Shown piece by piece: positions 42,814-51,120 of a stretch of 64,000 nucleotides of DNA. The stretch is from CAZCPB01 sp044223975. Its GTDB lineage: Bacteria > Planctomycetota > Phycisphaerae > Phycisphaerales > UBA1924. The notes below the pieces were generated by a model, which was not told where the DNA came from, did not search any database, and saw only the letters and a list, made by a program, of their open reading frames with translations. Made by a program: the position numbers and the translations under genes. The stretch is from the NCBI GenBank assembly GCA_044223975.1, contig JBGALI010000014.1:1-64000 (forward strand), in the 5' to 3' direction. How positions within the stretch are numbered: the first letter of the stretch is position 1; each line of letters begins with the position of its first letter.

Positions 42814-44432
42814 GGTGCCCTCCCCGCGCGCATGTCTTCGAACTCGTTCCTCCGCAGCTCCAGCACGAGCGCATCGCGATCCGAGCTGGTGACCTGTCCG
42901 TCGAGGTTGACGTCGCGCGATCCGGCGCCCTGCTCCCACGCGTAGAGATCGTCGATCCCGATGCGGCCGTCGCCGTCGACGTCGTAGCGGAACGGCGCCG
43001 GGCCGAACGCGTGGAGCCCGCCCGGCCCGAGCGTGTAGATGTTCGAGTCGGCCGCGCCGGGAGAACTTCCCGCTCCGACGAAGTGCTGCGCCAGGTAGCC
43101 GGGCTGTGCCGCGCCGGGCGTGGTGGGCAGCTTGGAAACGTCGATCGTGTATAGGTCGGTGCACGCGCCCGCGCCGCCCGCCGATACGGGAAGAACGCCT
43201 ACGACGAGCCTCACCGAGCCGGCGCTGGTCACCAGCGGCTGGTGGCTCCACCCTCCGAGCACGAGGTACTCGCCGAGGTCCATCGCGCTGTTGTGGTTCC
43301 CATCGACCCAGGTTGCCGCGGCAGATTCCCAGAGCAGCGTCGCGGACGCGCCCTCGTCACGGAACAGCTGCAGCGTCGGGGTGGTGCCATACCCCGCCAG
43401 GCCGCCGCTGAGCACGACGCGTCCGTCTGGAAGCACGAGCGGAGTGGCGCTCGTGCGATTGCAGGGCACGGTCCACCGGAACGCGCCCGTCGCGGCGTCG
43501 AGCTTCAGCAGATTCGCGGACGTCGTGCCGCCGAAGAACGCGTAGGACGCGCAGTACAAATCGGCGCCTCCGGATCGCGTGCGCACGCACACGCCGCCGA
43601 AGAACGCCTCGCCCGCGGGGTTGTCCGAGGTCCACAGGGGTGCGGGGGCTTCGATCGCCCGAGCGTCGAACGCAAGGACCTGCCCGGGGCCTGAACCGTA
43701 CAGCCCGGCGGTGGTCACGAACACCCGTCCGTTCCACAGCGCCGGCGTGTTGCCGGACGAAGCGCCGATCGGGATCGACCAGACGACCTCGCCCGGCTGG
43801 AACGGGTTGCTTCCCGTGCGGAACGGGTCGATGTTGATGCACGTCAGCCGCCCGTCGTCGCCGAAACCGTCGTACTCGGTGATGAAGCAGCGGTTCGCAA
43901 CCCCGAGCCCGCCAGGGCCCCAGCCCGACGTGACCAGGGGCGAGGCGTCGACGACGGCGTGTGTGAGCGCGGCCTGCCACACCTGCGCTCCGGTCTTGAG
44001 GGACAGGGCTGTCACGAATGCACCCGACGCGACAATGACCGTCTGATGCACCGCGTCAACCGCCGGGGTGGACCATGAGTCGAGCGCCGGCGCGGGCACC
44101 GCGGCCGCCCACACCACGCCACCGGCACGCCGATCGAACGCGAAGAGTTTGTGCTGCTTGGATTGCGCGGCAGGAGTCACAGATCCTTGCGCAAGAACCA
44201 CGTCGAGCGACACGGCGACGCCCGACTGTCCGGGGAACGCGATCGTGTTGCCCTGGGAATCGGTCGATCGGACCCACGCCGGAGTCAAGATCGATGGCGC
44301 GATGATCGCCGCCGCACCGATGCGTTGAGGATTGCCGGCGAACTGCGTCCACTCATGCTGAGCGAGCGCCGTCGTCGGCGCCATCAACAACAGAACAGAG
44401 GTCGTCGTGCCCGCGGCAAGCCGTGATCTCAT
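42810..44432 (-). CDS. Secreted PQQ-like beta-propeller protein with dockerin-like C-terminus
   Basis: Predicted 540 residues. The ATG at 44432 has GGAGGAG upstream and lies 4 bp after the stop of the surface-protein gene. A signal peptide (TTTSVLLLMAPTTALAQ) precedes repeated propeller blades: HKLFAFDRRAGGVVWAA, VTALSLKTGAQVWQAAL, VLAFDARAIEAPAPLW, LLKLDAATGAFRWTVPC. These are PQQ-type repeats without residues that would show PQQ binding. The C-terminus is a Ca-binding dockerin type I-like pair (DVDGDGRIGIDDLYAWEQ, DVNLDGQVTSSDRDALVLEL). The first blade begins EWTQFAGNPQRIG. An extracellular binding or scaffold role is inferred. Confidence 0.88.
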   Translation of the reverse strand: MRSRLAAGTTTSVLLLMAPTTALAQHEWTQFAGNPQRIGAAAIIAPSILTPAWVRSTDSQGNTIAFPGQSGVAVSLDVVLAQGSVTPAAQSKQHKLFAFDRRAGGVVWAAAVPAPALDSWSTPAVDAVHQTVIVASGAFVTALSLKTGAQVWQAALTHAVVDASPLVTSGWGPGGLGVANRCFITEYDGFGDDGRLTCINIDPFRTGSNPFQPGEVVWSIPIGASSGNTPALWNGRVFVTTAGLYGSGPGQVLAFDARAIEAPAPLWTSDNPAGEAFFGGVCVRTRSGGADLYCASYAFFGGTTSANLLKLDAATGAFRWTVPCNRTSATPLVLPDGRVVLSGGLAGYGTTPTLQLFRDEGASATLLWESAAATWVDGNHNSAMDLGEYLVLGGWSHQPLVTSAGSVRLVVGVLPVSAGGAGACTDLYTIDVSKLPTTPGAAQPGYLAQHFVGAGSSPGAADSNIYTLGPGGLHAFGPAPFRYDVDGDGRIGIDDLYAWEQGAGSRDVNLDGQVTSSDRDALVLELRRNEFEDMRAGRAP

Positions 44433-44436
44433 GGCA

Positions 44437-45225
44437 TCATCTCCTCCGCCGCGCAGCGAAGGTGCTGACAAGGCCGGCAATCGCCAGGGTCCCGGGCGTG
44501 GGCGCCACGTCGGAAAATCCGTCGATGGATGGGATAGTGGGGGAGTTCAGGTCGGCGCTGACCCGCACGTACCACGCCGTCGAAAGGCCGACACTCGCCA
44601 GGTCGATCCCCACGCCGCCGCCCGACCCGGCGTAGGCCGCCGAGATCTGCGCAAAGCTCTTGCCGATCGCGTCGAACGCCGGGTCAACGGGGCGCGTGAA
44701 GTCACTGAGCACGTTCCCCGGGAGGAGCGAGTACGGATCGGTCAGGTCGCTGTACCCGAGCGTGGGGAACGCTCCGTCCGCGGCAGCAATGGGCACGGGG
44801 CGCCAGTCGATCCCGTCGGCGCTGACATCAACGCGTCCGCCGCCGGCGAACAATGCCGCGGCAATGCCTGCGGGGTACGTTGGGTCGGAGTAAAAACTGT
44901 TGCCGAAGACGAGCAGGTCGACTCCGTACGGGTTCGCCGGATCATCGATCACGGCGTGATCGAACTTGACGGTGAGATGTCCGCCGCGCCCGATCTGGAC
45001 GACCTCGTCGGTCATGTACGCCGGGTTGAACGGGGTGACCGCGCCCGGGAACGCGCCCACACCGGTGAACCGGGTTGGCTCCCCGATCGCCGAGCCCGGG
45101 TTCGTGTAGGACGGGTTCACGCCCGTGCCCGCCGCGTACGACTCGACGCTCGTTCCGTACACGCCGGCGCACACGTGCGACACCGCCGCGGCGCTCAGGG
45201 CGCCAACAACACAACGAAGAACCAT
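44437..45225 (-). CDS. Cell-surface protein with PTPG/RRRR C-terminal sorting tail, first gene of the B12-riboswitch operon
   Basis: Predicted 262 residues from the ATG at 45225. A signal peptide (LRCVVGALSAAAVSHVCA) leads into a beta-rich domain: GTSVESYAAGTGVNPSYTNP, GEPTRFTG, TPFNPAYMTDEVVQIGRGGHLTVKFDHAV, NPYGVDLLVFGNSFY, and VDVSADGIDW. The end is a PEP-CTERM-like tail (APTPGTLAIAGLVSTFAARRRR): a PTPG motif, a membrane helix and an Arg cluster, for sorting and anchoring by an exosortase-type system. The upstream open frame to 45504 lies in the leader and is not coding-like. Expression should fall when cobalamin is plentiful. Confidence 0.87.
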   Translation of the reverse strand: MVLRCVVGALSAAAVSHVCAGVYGTSVESYAAGTGVNPSYTNPGSAIGEPTRFTGVGAFPGAVTPFNPAYMTDEVVQIGRGGHLTVKFDHAVIDDPANPYGVDLLVFGNSFYSDPTYPAGIAAALFAGGGRVDVSADGIDWRPVPIAAADGAFPTLGYSDLTDPYSLLPGNVLSDFTRPVDPAFDAIGKSFAQISAAYAGSGGGVGIDLASVGLSTAWYVRVSADLNSPTIPSIDGFSDVAPTPGTLAIAGLVSTFAARRRR

Positions 45226-45506
45226 TCGATTCAACTCCCGCGCACCGGTCCCAACGGTCCGGCGCACCGCTCGCTCCGATTCGCGCGGAGCGGCCCCCGA
45301 CCGTGATGGTCGTGGCCCGAACGCGAGGGTCGGTGAGGGCGGCGGGCGGGCGCCGGGGACGGGGCGCACACCGAGCCGACAAACCCCTTTTCGGAATTCT
45401 GCAAGCGGGCTCCGCGTGCGCGGCAGACCGCCGGCAGAGCCCCGAAAACGCGAGGGCCGCCAGCGCCGCAGGACGCCTCTTCTCAAGCGTCCCGCGGCGA
45501 TCATCG
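45226..45506 (-). other. 281-base leader between the cobalamin riboswitch and the surface-protein start
   Basis: No gene is seen here. Directly after the riboswitch, 45488-45499 and 45465-45476 form a 12-bp stem with one G-U type mismatch and an 11-base loop, a candidate expression-platform hairpin. It is not followed by a long U-tract. Further down the leader is GC-rich and has other possible short stems. The long distance to the start codon suggests transcriptional control rather than direct masking of the ribosome binding site. Confidence 0.6.
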
Positions 45507-45712
45507 GCAGGTCTTCCGGCTCGGGGCTCGGCGGGCCCGACCTTCCCGCGAGAGTCGTTGACTCCCGCAGTGGTCCCCGAAGGTGCGTTCGGCACGCTCC
45601 CTCGGAAACGGAGATCGCTCCCCGTTAGTCCCGCGTCAGCACCCCTCACGGCGGCGCGTCCGCGGTGGATTTACACCACACTTCTCTTTCCAGCCCCGCG
45701 AGCGGGGCACCG
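45507..45712 (-). promoter_or_regulatory. Cobalamin riboswitch
   Basis: Read on the minus strand, all the conserved blocks of the B12 aptamer appear in order: GGTGCC at the 5' end (45712), GGTGTAAATCC (45678-45668) followed by CGGAC, the B12-box-like GCGCCGCCGTGA, CCACTG (45574-45569), GGGAAGG (45548-45542) and AGCCGGAAGACCTGCC ending at 45507. The total of 206 bases is normal. Binding of adenosylcobalamin or a related corrinoid should shut off the operon 45225-41655. It is preceded by a consensus-like promoter at 45725-45752. Confidence 0.95.
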
Positions 45713-45724
45713 ATGACGAGGTCA

Positions 45725-45752
45725 GCGTACCTCCACGCCCACGATTGTCAAG
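45725..45752 (-). promoter_or_regulatory. Sigma70-type promoter driving the cobalamin riboswitch operon
   Basis: On the minus strand a perfect TTGACA (45752-45747), a 16-bp spacer and TACGCT (45730-45725) lie just before the riboswitch. Transcription would begin about 45718, a few bases before the GGTGCC that opens the aptamer. The upstream gene ends at 45855, so the operon has its own promoter. Confidence 0.65.
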
Positions 45753-45854
45753 ACGCGTGCGCGATACCCCGCCGGGCTTCCGGAGGGGGTGGCGAGTCCG
45801 CGAGCCGGGGGAGGTGAGCCATCGAGAGCGGAATGTTCGCCGCGATCTGGCTTC

Positions 45855-46892
45855 TTATTTCTCAAACAAGAACGCATTGCCCACGACGCGACACCCATCC
45901 CCGCGCTGCTCGATGTGCTCGTACCCCTCGTGCATCGACGCGCACCCGGTCGTGCCGTCCTTGCGCAGGGCGTAGAGCGTCACGTTGAACCGCGGCCGGC
46001 CCTTCTCATCGAGCAGGCGCGCCTCGCGGGTGCAGTCCGCGATCTTCTTGAGCACCCTCAGGCACGCGTCGACCGGCAGGAGCCCGTTCTCCATGTGCTG
46101 CACCACCGAGTGCGACCCGCACACCTGCATGACCGCTTCGCCACGCCCGGTCGCGCCCGCGCTGCCGACCGCGTTGTCGGTGTACAGGCCGGCGCCGACG
46201 ATGGGTGTGTCGCCCGCTCGCCCCGCGAGCTTGTACGACAGGCCGCTGGTGCTGGTCACCGACCAGAGGTCGCCCGAAGGATCGAGCCCCGAGACGTGGA
46301 TGGTTCCGTAGGTGAACGGCGCCTTCGGTGCCGCGCCGTGCTGGCCCGCCTTCTGAGGCCCCGGCGCATCGTCCTTGCCCGGGGCAGCGGTCCGCCCCGC
46401 CCAACGCGCCACGCCGAAATCGCTCGGCTTGTCCTGGCGCGACACCCAGGCGTCCTTCTCGCTCAGCTCGGCCTTCCACGTCAGGTACGCCTCGCGGCTC
46501 TTGGGCGTGAGCAGGTCTTCCTCGGGAAACCCGACCACGCGCGCGAATTTCAGGGCGCCCTCGCCGACCAGCAGCGTGTGGTCCGTGCGCCGCATGACTT
46601 CCAGCGCCACCCGAGACACATGACGCACGCCGCGCAGCCCTGCCACGGCCCCGGCCCGGTGGCGCGGCCCGTCCATCACCGCGGCGTCCAATTCCACCAC
46701 ACAGTCCTCGTTCGGCAATCCTCCGAACCCGACGGACATTTCCTCCGGATCGTCCTCGACGAGAGATACGCCGGCGACGATCGCGTCGAGCATGGGCGTG
46801 CCGGCGCGCACGAGTTCGACTGCCCGACCGGTTGCCGGGCGGCCGTTCCATGATGAAATGAGCACCGGGCGCGCCGAATCTTGGCCTGCCAT
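45855..46892 (-). CDS. Asparaginase-2-family Ntn hydrolase (N4-(beta-N-acetylglucosaminyl)-L-asparaginase-like)
   Basis: Predicted 345 residues from the ATG at 46892, with GGGAG upstream; the frame is open beyond but not coding-like. The family cleaves itself before a Thr, which becomes the nucleophile of the mature enzyme. That site is seen as YGTIHVSGLDPSGDLWSVTSTSG around residues 195-218, with GDTPIVGAGLYTDNAVGSAGATGRGE completing the substrate pocket. The N-terminal part has SSWNGRPATGRAVELVRAGTPMLDAIVAGV and VGFGGLPNEDCVVELDA, typical of glycosylasparaginases. No signal peptide is evident. Which amide (glycosylated Asn, Asn or isoaspartyl peptide) is cut cannot be decided here. Confidence 0.88.
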   Translation of the reverse strand: MAGQDSARPVLISSWNGRPATGRAVELVRAGTPMLDAIVAGVSLVEDDPEEMSVGFGGLPNEDCVVELDAAVMDGPRHRAGAVAGLRGVRHVSRVALEVMRRTDHTLLVGEGALKFARVVGFPEEDLLTPKSREAYLTWKAELSEKDAWVSRQDKPSDFGVARWAGRTAAPGKDDAPGPQKAGQHGAAPKAPFTYGTIHVSGLDPSGDLWSVTSTSGLSYKLAGRAGDTPIVGAGLYTDNAVGSAGATGRGEAVMQVCGSHSVVQHMENGLLPVDACLRVLKKIADCTREARLLDEKGRPRFNVTLYALRKDGTTGCASMHEGYEHIEQRGDGCRVVGNAFLFEK

Positions 46893-47064
46893 CACGCACT
46901 CCCTGGAATGATGTCGGCGCAGTGTACGGTGTTCGCTGGTCGGCGCGGGCGACCGCACCGCGGGTACCCGCGAAATCGAGCACAATCGACCCGGGACGGA
47001 GTTCCCGGCAACGGACCAGTATTCCCCCAGGCCCGGGACGAACTCGTTGTGATCGCGGAAGTCC

Positions 47065-48366
47065 TCAGGGAAATGCGGTGACCGCGACCGACGCCAGCGC
47101 CGGGGAGCGCCGGCGCACAAGCTCTGAAAGCTCGTTCCCCACGCTGCCGGTCTTCAGGCCGCGGCAGAGATCTCCCGCCGCGCCCCGTTCCAGTGCCTTG
47201 AGCGTCTGGCGATCCTCGTCGTCAAGCGGGGGCGCATCGCTCCCGAGCGACCCGGCGATGTGGCGCGAGAGAACTCGGCGTTGCCCGTCGGTGTCGTCGA
47301 AGTGGGCGCCCAGGGCAGGGATCACGCGCGGTCCAATCTGGAAGAGTGCGTAGGCCGCGATCGCTCCGTCATACTCATCGCCGTTGTCCGCAAGGCGATC
47401 GATCAGGACCGCGGTGGCCGGCTCGTAAAGCGCCGTGTGACCGCCGCACGCCGCGGCCGCGGCGGCCAGAACGCTCTGCTGTCGGTCACCGGAACCCATC
47501 GCACGCCGTAACCACGGATCCGCCCGATCGTTCATGGCGCCGAGGAATGCGCACGCGGAACAGGCGTTGTTCAGGCCGATGGCGTGCCAGTTGTTTGCCG
47601 CGTCGTCGCGGAGGGCCTCGACGCTTACGTCCAGCAGCGCGTCAGAGGCTTCCCACGGCTGAAATGGACCCAACTCGTCGGTAAGCCCGGCACCGACCAT
47701 CCATTTCTGCCGGAGCAAGTGAGCCGCGGCCTGCCGACGCTGCCAGTCTTTGTCGCGCAGGGCGGCCTCGAGGCAGGGGAGAGCCTCGTCGCCGAGGTCA
47801 GACAGCACTTCCATCGCCCAGTCCATATTCCAAGCGACATCATCGCTGCCCAGATCATGAACGGCCGTCCGTGCGAGCAGTCGTCGGCTCCACGCCGTCA
47901 GATCCCCGCGTTCCAGCCGCAAGGCGAGCGTGAAGCGAGCCTCCCCATGCGTCCACCGCGGCGCTGCACGCTCGATCGCGGCCAGCGCGGGGGTCGGCAG
48001 GTACGACACCCAATGGCACCCCAGAACCGAGCGGACATTCCAGCATGCCGCGCCGGCCGCGAGCAGTACAAGCGAGGCAGCGCCGTGTCCGATCGCTCGC
48101 GCGGTCGGCGCGGCGATCGACCTACGGCGCGCCCCGCATTCCGGGCACTCGGCGCAACCGTCCGCGGATCGCGGTAGTCCTGACAGGTCGTAGCCACACC
48201 CGTGCGCCATGAACCAATTGGCGGGCCAGAGCCAGACCCACAGGCCGGTCCTTCCTCCGGTGCAGCGACCGTGCCGCGCTCGTGCGAGCGTTCGGACTCC
48301 AGCCGCGAGCGCTGCCAGCGCAAGGATGACGAACACCACGGCTCCGTAATGAACAAGCCGGACCAT
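47065..48366 (-). CDS. Membrane protein with zinc-ribbon-like motif and HEAT-like repeats
   Basis: Predicted 433 residues from the ATG at 48366 (GGAG upstream). It starts with a hydrophobic helix (GAVVFVILALAALAAGV), then CGYDLSGLPRSADGCAECPECGARR, a CGYDLxGLP-CPECG ribbon common in planctomycete membrane proteins, then a second helix (GAASLVLLAAGAACW). The C-terminal 300 residues form helical repeats resembling HEAT repeats (LSDLGDEALPCLEAALRDKDWQRRQAAAHLL, AYALFQIGPRVIPALGAHF). Protein-protein contact is likely; no enzyme motif is seen. It is divergent from the acetyltransferase gene, with 163 bp between. Confidence 0.75.
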   Translation of the reverse strand: MVRLVHYGAVVFVILALAALAAGVRTLARARHGRCTGGRTGLWVWLWPANWFMAHGCGYDLSGLPRSADGCAECPECGARRRSIAAPTARAIGHGAASLVLLAAGAACWNVRSVLGCHWVSYLPTPALAAIERAAPRWTHGEARFTLALRLERGDLTAWSRRLLARTAVHDLGSDDVAWNMDWAMEVLSDLGDEALPCLEAALRDKDWQRRQAAAHLLRQKWMVGAGLTDELGPFQPWEASDALLDVSVEALRDDAANNWHAIGLNNACSACAFLGAMNDRADPWLRRAMGSGDRQQSVLAAAAAACGGHTALYEPATAVLIDRLADNGDEYDGAIAAYALFQIGPRVIPALGAHFDDTDGQRRVLSRHIAGSLGSDAPPLDDEDRQTLKALERGAAGDLCRGLKTGSVGNELSELVRRRSPALASVAVTAFP

Positions 48367-48529
48367 TGAGATCTCCGTCGGCGCCGCGCGGGCGCCCCGG
48401 CACCGAGTATCGGCCCGGCTCTTGTTCGAAGAACAACCCTCGGTCGCTCGGCCGTGATGGGGTTCGTGGGGAACGGCGAGGTGCCCGCGAGCGTTCGGCG
48501 CACATCCCATCTGCCCCGTACGCTCTGCC

Positions 48530-49063
48530 ATGCCCACGATTGCCGTACGCCCTGCAGTTGAATCCGACCTCCCCCTCATCCTGTCCCTCATCCGCGAACT
48601 CGCCGAGTACGAGCGTGCGCCTGAGCAGGCCGTCGCGACCATCGAGTCGCTGCGTCGGCACCTCTTCGGCGATTCGTTCGAAGGTCGGCCCGGGCGCCGC
48701 GGGCCGGTCGCCGAGTGCTTGATCGGGACGATCGACGACCAGCCACAGGGCATGGCCCTGTACTTCTCCAACTTCTCCACGTGGAATGGGACGCCCGGCG
48801 TGTACCTGGAGGACCTGTTCGTCCGGCCCGCCGCCCGCAAGTGCGGACTCGGAAAAGCCCTCTTGACGCGCTTGGCCGCCATCGCCGTGGGACGCGGCTG
48901 TAAGCGGCTCGAGTGGGCGGTCCTTGACTGGAACACGCCCGCGATCGACTTCTACAAGGCGCTCGGTGCCACGCCGATGGACGAGTGGACGGTGTTCCGC
49001 CTGAGCGGACCGGCCCTGGCGCGGCTGGGGGCCGCGGCGTTAATCTCCGCGCCCGCTCCTTGA
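48530..49063 (+). CDS. GNAT-family N-acetyltransferase (diamine acetyltransferase-like)
   Basis: Predicted 177 residues. GNAT motifs are in order: IAVRPAVESDLPLILSLIRELAEYERAPEQ at the N-terminus, ALYFSNFSTWNGTPGVYLEDLFVRP, the acetyl-CoA loop KCGLGKALLTRLAAIAVGRGCKRLEWAVLDWN, and FYKALGATPMDEW. The block YFSNFSTWNGTPGVYLEDLFV is characteristic of spermidine/spermine or thialysine acetyltransferase-like proteins, so an amine substrate is likely. No operon partner is evident; the next gene on the strand starts 110 bp later. Confidence 0.9.
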   Translation: MPTIAVRPAVESDLPLILSLIRELAEYERAPEQAVATIESLRRHLFGDSFEGRPGRRGPVAECLIGTIDDQPQGMALYFSNFSTWNGTPGVYLEDLFVRPAARKCGLGKALLTRLAAIAVGRGCKRLEWAVLDWNTPAIDFYKALGATPMDEWTVFRLSGPALARLGAAALISAPAP

Positions 49064-49173
49064 CCGGACCGCCCGTTTCGGGTCTATTGTGTTTGGGAGA
49101 TGGGCGGGCGTTCTGCTCGCCGCGTCGCCGTTCCGGTTGTCATTGTCGCGATCCTGGACATGGAGGTGCCGCC

Positions 49174-50130
49174 GTGCTCAACGCTCCGCGCCGGGCCACC
49201 TGGGCGTTCACGCTCATCGAACTCCTGGTGGTGATCTCCATCATCGCGATCCTCATCAGCATGCTGCTGCCGGCGCTCGGCAAAGCCCGCAAGAGTGGGC
49301 AACGCATTGCCAGCCTCCAGAACCTCCGATCCAACGGCACCTACATGTCCGGCTACGCGGTTCAGAACAAGGACTGCTTCGTCAACCCGTTCCAGCCGCG
49401 CCCCCTGTGCTCGTGGGACACCAACGGCACCTACGTGGCGTGGGTGTGGGTGCAGAACCAGGAGTGCAGTTCGGGGTGGGCGTACGGGCCGGCGGCGTAC
49501 AGCGGAAGCGGCACCGAGAGCTTCGGGTACCACTGGATCTCGCACACCCTGTACCAGGACAAGGACACCGCGTCGCGCGTCAAGTCCAGCGTGGCGCCCG
49601 CCGACCGCGATCTGCAGAACTGGTTCAAGAACAATCGCGGGCAGAACGCGCAGACCGACCTGACGTGGATCTTCCCCAGTTCGTACTGGTACCCGCCGGT
49701 GTTCTGGCAGGAGGCCGAGCATTTCTCCGACGTCACACGCACGACGGGTCAGCCCAAGAACCACTACTTCGTGCGAAGGAACACTTTCTCCGAGTGCATG
49801 TTCCCCGCGAAAAAGGTCATGATCTTCGAGGGCAAGGACTTCGTGGCCCCGCTCCAGCCCATGTGGAACAGCATCTACGCCAAGCCCCAGGTGCTCCTGG
49901 CCGACGGCAGCGGTCGCACGGTCAACATGACGGACATCTACGCCGCGACCGCCTCCCCGAGTGATACGGACCCGACCAAGCTGCCCGCGCCCTCGGGACT
50001 GTGGAACCCCGGAAAGATCGAGATGGACAAGAAGATGCTGTACGGCGCGCCGAACTTCACGTGGGACTACACCAACCCCGCGTTCTTCTGGGCGACCCGC
50101 GACGGCATCCGCGGACGCGACCTCCCATGA
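49174..50130 (+). CDS. Prepilin-type N-terminal methylation protein (second copy in window)
   Basis: Predicted 318 residues from a GTG with GGAGGTG upstream. The class III signal is RATWAFTLIELLVVISIIAILISMLLPALGKAR. The remaining domain (SLQNLRSNGTYMSGYAVQNKDCFVNPF, SGTESFGYHWISHTLYQ, ECMFPAKKVMIFEGKDF) is longer and only distantly like the one at 41989-42813; both have the ELFVF/KVMIFE strand followed by a missing-loop region. It is Trp- and Tyr-rich. Its stop overlaps the next start by ATGA, so the 86-residue protein behind it is co-translated. Function unknown. Confidence 0.9.
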   Translation: MLNAPRRATWAFTLIELLVVISIIAILISMLLPALGKARKSGQRIASLQNLRSNGTYMSGYAVQNKDCFVNPFQPRPLCSWDTNGTYVAWVWVQNQECSSGWAYGPAAYSGSGTESFGYHWISHTLYQDKDTASRVKSSVAPADRDLQNWFKNNRGQNAQTDLTWIFPSSYWYPPVFWQEAEHFSDVTRTTGQPKNHYFVRRNTFSECMFPAKKVMIFEGKDFVAPLQPMWNSIYAKPQVLLADGSGRTVNMTDIYAATASPSDTDPTKLPAPSGLWNPGKIEMDKKMLYGAPNFTWDYTNPAFFWATRDGIRGRDLP

Positions 50131-50387
50131 GCACGCCGATCGCTGCGACGCCCGCCCGTTCGAAACGCCTCCGCGTGGTCTCCGCGCTCGGGTTATGCGT
50201 CGTCGGCGCGGCGGCGGTCGTATGGCGCCTTACCTCCCACGACGACACGCCCGCGGTCGAGCCCGCGCTCGAGGACCGCTCCATCAAGCTCAAGCAGGAG
50301 CTCATGCTGCTCGAGCAGAAGCAGCCCCCGCCTGAGCCCGAGGCGGCCCCCGTTGAGCCCACGCGCGCCGCACGCAAGGCCAGGTGA
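50127..50387 (+). CDS. Small single-pass membrane protein coupled to the prepilin-like gene
   Basis: Predicted 86 residues, start overlapping the previous stop (ATGA). One helix (VVSALGLCVVGAAAVVWRL) follows a short basic N-terminus, then a charged helix (EDRSIKLKQELMLLEQKQ) and a Pro/Glu/Arg tail (PPPEPEAAPVEPTRAARKAR). The coupling and topology suggest it is an anchor or assembly partner of the prepilin-like protein. No family recognised. Confidence 0.72.
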   Translation: MSTPIAATPARSKRLRVVSALGLCVVGAAAVVWRLTSHDDTPAVEPALEDRSIKLKQELMLLEQKQPPPEPEAAPVEPTRAARKAR

Positions 50388-50503
50388 CGCGGACGGGCCT
50401 CGCGCGGCGTACTTTTAGAGCTCTGGATGCGCGGCTGTGCGTCGCGCATAGACTGAGATCCGAGCGCCCCGCCGCGGCGCCGGGCGTTCCATGGGGCCCC
50501 ATC

Positions 50504-51082
50504 ATGACCTCCGCAAGCCAGATCCAGGAAGTCGATCCCGTCACGCTCCGCAAGTGGGTGGACTCGGGCGAGGTCGTAGTCGTCGACGTTCGCGAACCCG
50601 ACGAGCACGCCCGCGAGCACATCCGCGGCAGCCGCTCGGTTCCCTTGTCCGCGTTCAACCCTTCGGACGTGCCCACTCCCAACGGCGCCCGCGTCGTCCT
50701 TCACTGCCGTGGCGGAACCCGCTCGGCGGATGCGGCCGCACGCCTGGTTGCCGCGGGACGCGCGCCGGTGATGCACCTCAAGGGCGGCATCGAGGCGTGG
50801 AAGGCCGCAGGCGGGCCGGTTGAGTTCAACGCCCGCGTGCCGATCAGCATCATGCGCCAGGTGCAGATCACGGTCGGAACGCTTGTGCTCGCAACCAGCG
50901 TTCTGGCCTACCTAGTCTCGCCGTATTTCCTTCTGTTGACCGGGTTCTTCGGCGCCGGGCTCGTGTTCGCGGGAACCACCGGGATGTGCGGCATGGCGGC
51001 GGTGCTCGGGCTGATGCCTTGGAACAAGGCGTTCCGCACGGGGGGAGCCTGCCCTTCGCCGGGCTCGCAGGTTGGTTCATGA
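50504..51082 (+). CDS. Rhodanese-domain protein with two C-terminal membrane helices
   Basis: Predicted 192 residues from the ATG at 50504; the frame is open upstream but not family-like. The rhodanese fold shows VDVREPDEHAREHIRGSRSVPLSAF and the active loop LHCRGGTRSADAA with the catalytic Cys near 69. The C-terminus has two helices (ITVGTLVLATSVLAYLV, YFLLLTGFFGAGLVFAG) followed by TGMCGMAAVLGLMPWNKA, a DUF2892-like region. Such proteins carry sulfane sulfur at the membrane. The second Cys pair (MCGMAA) is a candidate acceptor. Transcription should end at the hairpin directly after the stop. Confidence 0.9.
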   Translation: MTSASQIQEVDPVTLRKWVDSGEVVVVDVREPDEHAREHIRGSRSVPLSAFNPSDVPTPNGARVVLHCRGGTRSADAAARLVAAGRAPVMHLKGGIEAWKAAGGPVEFNARVPISIMRQVQITVGTLVLATSVLAYLVSPYFLLLTGFFGAGLVFAGTTGMCGMAAVLGLMPWNKAFRTGGACPSPGSQVGS

Positions 51083-51120
51083 GCGCGGCACGATTCCCCG
51101 TGCCGCGCTTCAGTTTTTTT
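51082..51120 (+). terminator. Rho-independent terminator after the rhodanese gene
   Basis: AGCGCGGCACG (51082-51092) and CGTGCCGCGCT (51099-51109) make a perfect 11-bp stem with a 6-base loop, followed by TCAG and seven T residues. The stem starts at the last base of the stop codon. It also lies between convergent genes. Confidence 0.88.
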
